This document shows positions 58,994 to 64,000 of a stretch of 64,000 bases of DNA, piece by piece. The translations under genes were made by a program, and so were the position numbers. Positions within the stretch are counted from its first letter, which is position 1. Each line of letters starts with the position of its first letter. This DNA is from Stenotrophomonas maltophilia (GTDB lineage: Bacteria > Pseudomonadota > Gammaproteobacteria > Xanthomonadales > Xanthomonadaceae). The DNA is taken from contig NZ_CP090423.1 in the NCBI RefSeq assembly GCF_023518235.1, forward strand, positions 1,984,001-2,048,000, written 5' to 3'. The notes under the pieces were generated by a model. The model saw only the letters and a list, made by a program, of their open reading frames with translations. It was not told the DNA's origin and ran no database searches.

Positions 58994-61243
58994 TCAGAAC
59001 CCGAAGCGCAGGCTGGCCCAGTAAGCACGGCCCGGTTCGTTGTAGGTCGCCGCACCGGCATCGCTGCTGTTGGCCTCGCGGAACAGGCGCTTGTCGGCCA
59101 GGTTGTTCACGCCAAAGCCGAAGCTGACCGTTTCGGTCACCTTGTAGCGCGCGCTCACGCCCCAGATGTTGTAGGCGCCACGGTCCTGCAGCGCCACCGA
59201 CGGATCGCACGTACCGGTGCAGCGCGGGTCGTTGTTGATGTTGGTGGTGGCCGGTTCCTGCCTGCCATAGAACGTGCCGGTCAGCAGCAGCGACAACTTG
59301 TCGGTGGCCTGCCAGTCCAGCATGGTGTTGATCGTGTACTTCGGGATCACCGACAACGGCTGGCGCGTGGTCTTGTTCTCGTTCTCGACCATGTAGGTGA
59401 AGTTGTTGCTCCACTTCAGGCGGCTGCCCTGCTCGCCCAGCAGCGGAATCACCAGGTTGCCTTCCAGCCCCTGCACGATCGCCTTCGGCGCGTTCTCCCA
59501 GCGGAAGATGCGGCCGCGGCCATCGGCGGTCAGACCGATCTGGTCGTAGCCGGCCTGGATCTTGTCCTTGTAGTCGTTGTGGAAGTAGGTCAACGACGCC
59601 TGCCAGCCGCTCTGCGGCGCCCACTCGATGCCCAGCTCCTTGTTCAGGCTGGTTTCCGCCTTCAGGTCGGCATTGCCGCGCATGTAGCAGCCTGCACCCA
59701 GGCTCGGCAGTGCATTCGGGCAGCCGTTGCCGCGGGTGTAGTACAGGTAGTCCGGATTGGACTGGTACAGGTTCGGTGCCTTGAATGCACGCGCGATGCC
59801 GCCCTTCACCACCCAGTCGCCGTTGATGCGGAACTGCGCATTGAGGCTGGGGCTGGTGTTGTTGCCGAACTGGCTGTGGTGGTCGAAGCGCAGGCCCGGG
59901 GTAACGATCCAGCGCTCGCCAAGGTAGATGTTGTCTTCTACGAACACCGCGGTGGTCTGCGCATCGGCCTTGCCGCGCGCGCGGTCGGCTGACAGCCCGG
60001 GGAAGCCACCACCGCTGCTGCTGGACTGGCTCATCGAGTACGGGTCGGTCAAACGACTGTCGAGGTATTCAAAGCCCAGCGTCCAGACATTCTCGGCGCC
60101 GCCCAGCGTGGTCGGGAAACTCACTTCGCCATCGAGCTGGTAGTTGCGCAGGCGTGAGGTCGACCAGTCGCTGCCGTTGAAGCTGCCTTCCGGGCCACCG
60201 GCCAGGCCTTCGTTGATGCGCGAATTGTTCACCGCTTCCACCGCAGCGGTCAGCCGCGAGGTGACATCGCCCCAGCGGCCGCGATGGGTGATCGCGCCGG
60301 TGTTGCGGTACATCCGGTTGGTCTCGGCCTCGCCCTCGGCCAGCGCCGCCAGGTCAACCCCGGTGGAGGTACCGGTGGTGCTGACCGCGCGGTCGCCGGC
60401 GTAGATGTTGCCCTGGCGGCTTGTACCGGCTTCGAACTCGACCACCTGGTTGGAGGTCACGTCCCAGCGCAGCAGCGCGTTGACGTCACGGTTCTTGACG
60501 CCCTCGCGGCCGGCCGGCGGCACTGCGCTCGGGTTGGTGGCGTACTGGCGGTTGAGGTCCAGCGAGTCGGCGTCGGTCTTGTTGAGGTTGCCGTACAGGC
60601 GGAACGACAGCGTATCGGTCATCGGCCCACTCAGCTGCAGGCCGACGCGCTCACTGCCGCCTTCAGCGCTGTGCTCGGGCACCAGGCCGTACAGGTCGAC
60701 CGCACCGGTCAGGTCGCCGGTCGGGCGCTTGGTGATGATGTTGACCACGCCGCCCGAGGCACCGGAACCGTAGCGAGCCGCGGCCGGGCCGCGCAGCACT
60801 TCGATGCGCTCGATCATCTCTGCCGGCACCCAGTTGGTGTCGCCGCGCGTGTTGCGCTCGCCGCTGCGGCCCATGCGTACTGCATCGCGGGCGCCAATGC
60901 GCTTGCCGTCAACCAGGATCAGGGTATTTTCCGGGCCCATGCCACGCAGGTCGATCTGGCGGTTGTTGCCGTACTGGCCGGAAGCGCTGTTGCCGGTCAG
61001 GTTGACGCCAGGCATGGTGCGCAGCAGCTCGGCGATGTCATTGGCCGGCGGCCGCCTGGCGATGTCCTCGGCGGTGATGGTCGAGGTACCCAGCGCCTGA
61101 CGTGCGATCTGCGAGGCGGTGACATGCACCGTATCGATATCGGTGGCATCGGTCTCGGCGCGGGCGGACAGGGCGCTGCCGGCCAGCAGCGCAGCAACGG
61201 CGAGCGCCAGCGGGCGCGGCGAAAGGACAACGGCAGGGGACAT
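58994..61243 (-). CDS. fepA: TonB-dependent ferric enterobactin receptor FepA
   Basis: This 749-residue outer-membrane receptor has a signal peptide (ALAVAALLAGSALSARAE). The plug domain follows E. coli FepA closely: PGVNLTGNSASGQYGNNRQI, DLRGMGPENTLILVDGKRI, RNTRGDTNWVPAEMIERIEV and GPAAARYGSGASGGVVNI. The barrel ends with the typical aromatic ASLRFGF. It imports ferric enterobactin or breakdown products with TonB energy. A predicted Fur box lies about 120 bp upstream. I place the start at MSPAVV, which gives a proper signal peptide. Confidence 0.94.
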   Translation of the reverse strand: MSPAVVLSPRPLALAVAALLAGSALSARAETDATDIDTVHVTASQIARQALGTSTITAEDIARRPPANDIAELLRTMPGVNLTGNSASGQYGNNRQIDLRGMGPENTLILVDGKRIGARDAVRMGRSGERNTRGDTNWVPAEMIERIEVLRGPAAARYGSGASGGVVNIITKRPTGDLTGAVDLYGLVPEHSAEGGSERVGLQLSGPMTDTLSFRLYGNLNKTDADSLDLNRQYATNPSAVPPAGREGVKNRDVNALLRWDVTSNQVVEFEAGTSRQGNIYAGDRAVSTTGTSTGVDLAALAEGEAETNRMYRNTGAITHRGRWGDVTSRLTAAVEAVNNSRINEGLAGGPEGSFNGSDWSTSRLRNYQLDGEVSFPTTLGGAENVWTLGFEYLDSRLTDPYSMSQSSSSGGGFPGLSADRARGKADAQTTAVFVEDNIYLGERWIVTPGLRFDHHSQFGNNTSPSLNAQFRINGDWVVKGGIARAFKAPNLYQSNPDYLYYTRGNGCPNALPSLGAGCYMRGNADLKAETSLNKELGIEWAPQSGWQASLTYFHNDYKDKIQAGYDQIGLTADGRGRIFRWENAPKAIVQGLEGNLVIPLLGEQGSRLKWSNNFTYMVENENKTTRQPLSVIPKYTINTMLDWQATDKLSLLLTGTFYGRQEPATTNINNDPRCTGTCDPSVALQDRGAYNIWGVSARYKVTETVSFGFGVNNLADKRLFREANSSDAGAATYNEPGRAYWASLRFGF

Positions 61244-61364
61244 GTTCTGGACCTTCTGGCAGGGCAACGGGGCCTCTGGCGAAGGGCTTGAGGCAACGAC
61301 GAGGGGGAGGTGGAACCGTGCCGCAGGCCTCTGCGGCAAGGTTCGCTGTGCACATTCTCCCACC

Positions 61365-61383
61365 AATGCGAGTGATTCTCAAA
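61365..61383 (-). promoter_or_regulatory. Predicted Fur box upstream of fepA
   Basis: On the minus strand tttgagaat-c-actcgcatt matches the palindrome AATGAGAAT-N-ATTCTCATT at 14 of 18 arm positions. It lies in the 286-bp region shared with the divergent globin-GGDEF gene. Confidence 0.65.
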
Positions 61384-61529
61384 TGCGTTCGCTCATTGCA
61401 GCAGCCGCCGCGCTGTGCTTTGCGCACCGGGCATCCCTGCATCGCGCTTAAACTGGCCGGCTCATCGCCATCAATCGCGCGCCACCGCGGCCGATATCCG
61501 TGGTTTGCCGTACGCAGTCAGAGATCGAC

Positions 61530-62945
61530 GTGGAAACACCCCAACTGGACGACGCCAGCCAGCCGCTGGCCGAGGCGTGGCAACACTGCCTGCAGCAGGC
61601 CGGGCCGGCAGCCACCGCGCTGCTGCGCGATGCCTCCGCCGATGCACCACCGGCGCTGGCCCAGCGCTTCTATGAGGTGCTGCTGCAGGATGGTCGCGCG
61701 CGCCGCTTCCTGTCCCACGAGCAGGTCAAACAGCGCCTGCAGCCGGCCATGCAGCGCTGGCTGGTGCAGTTGCTGACCACCGATGCCGACGGCATCGCCA
61801 GCACGGTGGCCGCGCAGCGGGTGATCGGCGACGTGCATGCACGGGTCGGCATTCCGGTCGATCTGGTCACGCGCGGTGCGCGAGTGCTCAAGCACGAACT
61901 GTTCGTGCGCCTGCGCGACGATGCGCCGGACAGCGCCACCGCCTTCGCCGCCATCGACTGCCTCAGCGCGATCATGGACATCGCCATGGAAGGCATGACC
62001 CTGGCCTACACCCATGCGCGCGAGCGCTCCACCCGGGCCGATGCTGCCTACCGGCTGTTTTCACTGGTGCAGAATGTCAGCACCGAACGCGAGCGCCAGC
62101 GTGCACTGCTGCTGGACTGGGAAAACGCCCTGCTCTACGCGTTGGCCGGCCACGTGCAGGGTAGCGACAGTGCCAGCCTGGCCACCTCCGAATTCGGCCT
62201 GTGGTTCACCCACAAGGGCATTCCCAGCTTCGGCGAAAGCAGCGAGACCCAACAGGTCGGCCGCTTGATGGCGCGTATCGACACGTGCCTGCAGCACGCG
62301 GCGATGGATGCTCCCGCGCAGCGCTTGGCAGTGCTGCCGTCGATCCGTCAAGACCTGGCCAGCATCCGCACCCTGATGACGCTGCTGTTCGAGCGTATCG
62401 GCGAACTCGATGCCGGCAGCGACGCATTGACCAACCTGCTCAACCGCCGCTTCCTGCCCACCGTGCTGCGCCGGGAAATCGAGTTGGCCACGCGCAACCG
62501 CACGCCGTTCTCGTTGCTGCTGCTCGACCTGGACCACTTCAAGGCGATCAATGACGGCCATGGCCACGACGCCGGCGACCGCGCGTTGCAGCATGTGGCC
62601 GGCCTGCTCGGCCAGCTCACGCGCGGCAGTGACTACCTGTTCCGCTATGGCGGCGAAGAGTTCGTGGTGGTGCTGGTCGCGGCCAGCGAATCGCAGGCCG
62701 AGGTGATTGCCGAAAGCCTGCGGCGGCAGATTGCGCAGTCGCCGGTGGTCCTGGCCAACGGGCAGGTGCTGGAACTGACCGCCAGCATCGGCGTAGCCGG
62801 CCACGACGGGCACCCCGACTACGAACGCCTGATGTCGCGCGCCGATGCCGCGATGTACGCGGCCAAGCGCGGCGGCCGCAACCGTGTGGTGGTGGCCAGC
62901 GATGCGTTGCAGGACGCGCCGGGGCGGCGTGCATTGCAGCGCTGA
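61530..62945 (+). CDS. Globin-coupled diguanylate cyclase (DosC-like)
   Basis: This 471-residue protein has an N-terminal globin sensor (residues about 10-155; proximal histidine H103 in VIGDVHARVGIPVDLVTRGA, the globin-coupled-sensor signature). A middle helical domain (about 170-300) is followed by GGDEF. The active site is FRYGGEEF, with a full I-site RGSD five residues upstream. DLDHFKAINDGHGHDAGDRA and AAKRGGRNRVVVA complete the domain. It probably makes cyclic di-GMP under control of oxygen bound to heme, as in E. coli DosC. I use the GTG at 61530; an in-frame GTG at 61500 is possible. It is divergent from fepA. Confidence 0.9.
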   Translation: METPQLDDASQPLAEAWQHCLQQAGPAATALLRDASADAPPALAQRFYEVLLQDGRARRFLSHEQVKQRLQPAMQRWLVQLLTTDADGIASTVAAQRVIGDVHARVGIPVDLVTRGARVLKHELFVRLRDDAPDSATAFAAIDCLSAIMDIAMEGMTLAYTHARERSTRADAAYRLFSLVQNVSTERERQRALLLDWENALLYALAGHVQGSDSASLATSEFGLWFTHKGIPSFGESSETQQVGRLMARIDTCLQHAAMDAPAQRLAVLPSIRQDLASIRTLMTLLFERIGELDAGSDALTNLLNRRFLPTVLRREIELATRNRTPFSLLLLDLDHFKAINDGHGHDAGDRALQHVAGLLGQLTRGSDYLFRYGGEEFVVVLVAASESQAEVIAESLRRQIAQSPVVLANGQVLELTASIGVAGHDGHPDYERLMSRADAAMYAAKRGGRNRVVVASDALQDAPGRRALQR

Positions 62946-62974
62946 ACCGGCGGAAATGAAGAGTCCCGGCGATG

Positions 62975-63063
62975 GTAGCGTCGACTGCTGGTCGACTATC
63001 GCGCGCAGCGCGGGGGGTTCCGGGGTCCAAAGGAAGAGCAGTCGACCAGCGGTCGACTCTACC
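62975..63063. repeat. Composite SMAG dimer (GTAGCGTCGACTGC subtype)
   Basis: gtagcgtcgactgctggtcg at the left and gtcgaccagcggtcgactct at the right are mutual inverted copies around a spacer with cgcgcgcagcgcg. It sits between convergent genes. Confidence 0.78.
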
Positions 63064-64000
63064 GGCAGCCGGCGCTGCCGGTTCGTGCGTCCGCCGATAC
63101 CCTGAGCGCTGCCACCCACCACAGCAGCGCCACCAAGGCGATGCCCGCGCCCAGCAGGCACACCGTCGGCCAGCCGTGACGGGCCTGCATCCAGGTTCCG
63201 GCCGCCGCACCGGCACCGCTGCCCATCGCATAGAACAACATGTACAGCGCCACCAGGCGACCGTGCTGTTCCGCCGGTGCACGCAGCAGCAGGGCCTGAT
63301 TGGCGACGTGCAGCGCCTGTCCGCCCAGATCCAGAACCACCACGCCCAGCAACAACAGCACCAGCGAACGCGGCAAGCCCAGCAGTGGCCACCAGGCAAC
63401 CAGCATCAACGTCAGCGCACCGACGCTGACCCGATGCGCGAAGCCACGATCCATCCAATGCCCGACCCGCGCCGCCAGCAGCGCCCCCACCACGCCCGCC
63501 AGGCCCAGTGCACCGATGGCCGCGGTCGACCAGTGCAACGGCGGAGCCGACAGCGGCAGCGGTACCGCCGCCCAGAACACATTGAGCCCGGCAAACAGCA
63601 ACAGCGCCAACGGACCGCGCTCACGCAGGGTCCGGTCGTTGCGCAGCATGCCCAGCATCGAATCCAGCAGTTCGCGCCAGCGCGGGGGAACCACCGGCAC
63701 CGGCACGGCGGGCAGGCGCTGCCACAACAGCACCGCCAAGGCCACCATCACCATCGCCGACAGCAGATAGACCGCGCGCCAGCCCAGCGCAGACGCGACT
63801 GCCCCCGATAGCACACGCGCGAGCAGCAGGCCGATGAACACCCCACCCTGCACGGTGCCCACCACGCGCCCCCGCTGCTCGGGCGGTGCCAGCGTGGCTG
63901 TGTAGGCGATCAGCCCTTGGGTCAGCGCCGTGCCCAGCAAGCCGGCCAGCAGCATGCCCGACAACAACCAGGCCGCCGTGCCTGACGCAGCAAGCCACAG
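63059..64000 (-). CDS. MFS transporter, partial (N-terminus outside window)
   Basis: The reading frame stays open to the last base of the window. About 313 residues are visible, starting within a helix (LWLAASGTAAWLLSGMLLAG). Motif A-like loops appear in ATLAPPEQRGRVVGTVQGGV and RAPAEQHGRLVALYMLFYAM, and ten hydrophobic helices can be counted. This fits a 12-helix MFS drug or sugar exporter of the YnfM-like type, missing about two N-terminal helices. The stop overlaps the end of the SMAG dimer. The substrate is unknown. Confidence 0.88.
   Translation of the reverse strand: MWLAASGTAAWLLSGMLLAGLLGTALTQGLIAYTATLAPPEQRGRVVGTVQGGVFIGLLLARVLSGAVASALGWRAVYLLSAMVMVALAVLLWQRLPAVPVPVVPPRWRELLDSMLGMLRNDRTLRERGPLALLLFAGLNVFWAAVPLPLSAPPLHWSTAAIGALGLAGVVGALLAARVGHWMDRGFAHRVSVGALTLMLVAWWPLLGLPRSLVLLLLGVVVLDLGGQALHVANQALLLRAPAEQHGRLVALYMLFYAMGSGAGAAAGTWMQARHGWPTVCLLGAGIALVALLWWVAALRVSADARTGSAGCR

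Noticed and set aside
58854..59624. N-terminal extension of the CDF transporter gene
   Set aside because: It overlaps fepA in antisense and would bury the His-rich start of the transporter.
1..64000. CRISPR arrays, tRNA or rRNA genes, prophage
   Set aside because: No regularly spaced direct repeats, cloverleaf-like sequence, rRNA-like stretch or phage gene was recognised by eye. A tRNA scan would be needed to be certain.

Overview
The window is ordinary chromosome of a high-GC gammaproteobacterium of the Stenotrophomonas maltophilia complex (Xanthomonadaceae). Three things support this: the very GC-rich third codon positions; dozens of GTAG-headed palindromes of the SMAG type described from S. 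maltophilia; and gene content typical of that group (a PL5 polysaccharide lyase that looks like Smlt1473, CreBCD, FepA, and an Ada-AlkA fusion followed by Ogt). No rRNA, tRNA, insertion sequence, prophage or CRISPR array was seen. The genes are densely packed on both strands, and only 1720-2313 exceeds 300 bases without a gene.

Layout. 1-4.6 kb: a PadR regulator coupled to a HAAS-domain protein, an exported cyclophilin-type PPIase, a long palindromic element, and a DMT exporter divergent from a LysR regulator. 4.7-10.2 kb: a DUF4349/GFA pair, a DUF885 lipoprotein peptidase, a PL5 lyase and a periplasmic glucose-1-phosphatase. 10.2-17.3 kb: an ABC exporter, a serine hydrolase, a VOC/DUF72 pair, a second DMT exporter and an orphan AAA ATPase. 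17.4-23.5 kb: a cyclic-di-GMP block of three GGDEF proteins (one GGDEF-EAL) with rluF among them. 23.7-29.6 kb: the DEAD-box RNA helicase, YbcJ, and a probable leftward string of a ClpP-like lipoprotein, a DUF4019 protein, a MAPEG protein and a ubiquinone hydroxylase. 29.9-33.6 kb: alkylation-damage repair (ada-alkA, ogt), a nucleotide pyrophosphatase/phosphodiesterase, and a small ribosomal protein THX gene.

33.7-42.1 kb is the most coherent regulatory unit. A good Zur box lies between a MerC-like membrane protein and a TonB receptor with histidine-rich segments, followed by a TetR-MFS-HlyD efflux operon and then zur itself directly behind gltX. 42.2-49.4 kb: an M28 peptidase, the creBCD envelope-stress locus with a Cre tag in front of creD, rlmJ and a GNAT enzyme. 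49.5-59 kb: mfd, an HD-GYP protein, an M13 peptidase, gpmA, endonuclease V and a CzcD-type zinc/cadmium exporter. 59-64 kb: fepA with a Fur box, divergent from a globin-coupled diguanylate cyclase, and an MFS exporter cut by the window end.

Common themes are metal homeostasis (Zur, the zinc receptor, CzcD, Fur-type control of fepA), cyclic-di-GMP signalling (four GGDEF proteins plus one HD-GYP protein) and DNA repair (Ada-AlkA, Ogt, Mfd, EndoV). I found no clear new defence or mobile system. The best leads are the zinc locus, the extended THX protein, the ClpP-like lipoprotein string, the oxygen/iron promoter pair at 61.2-61.5 kb and the families of palindromic repeats.
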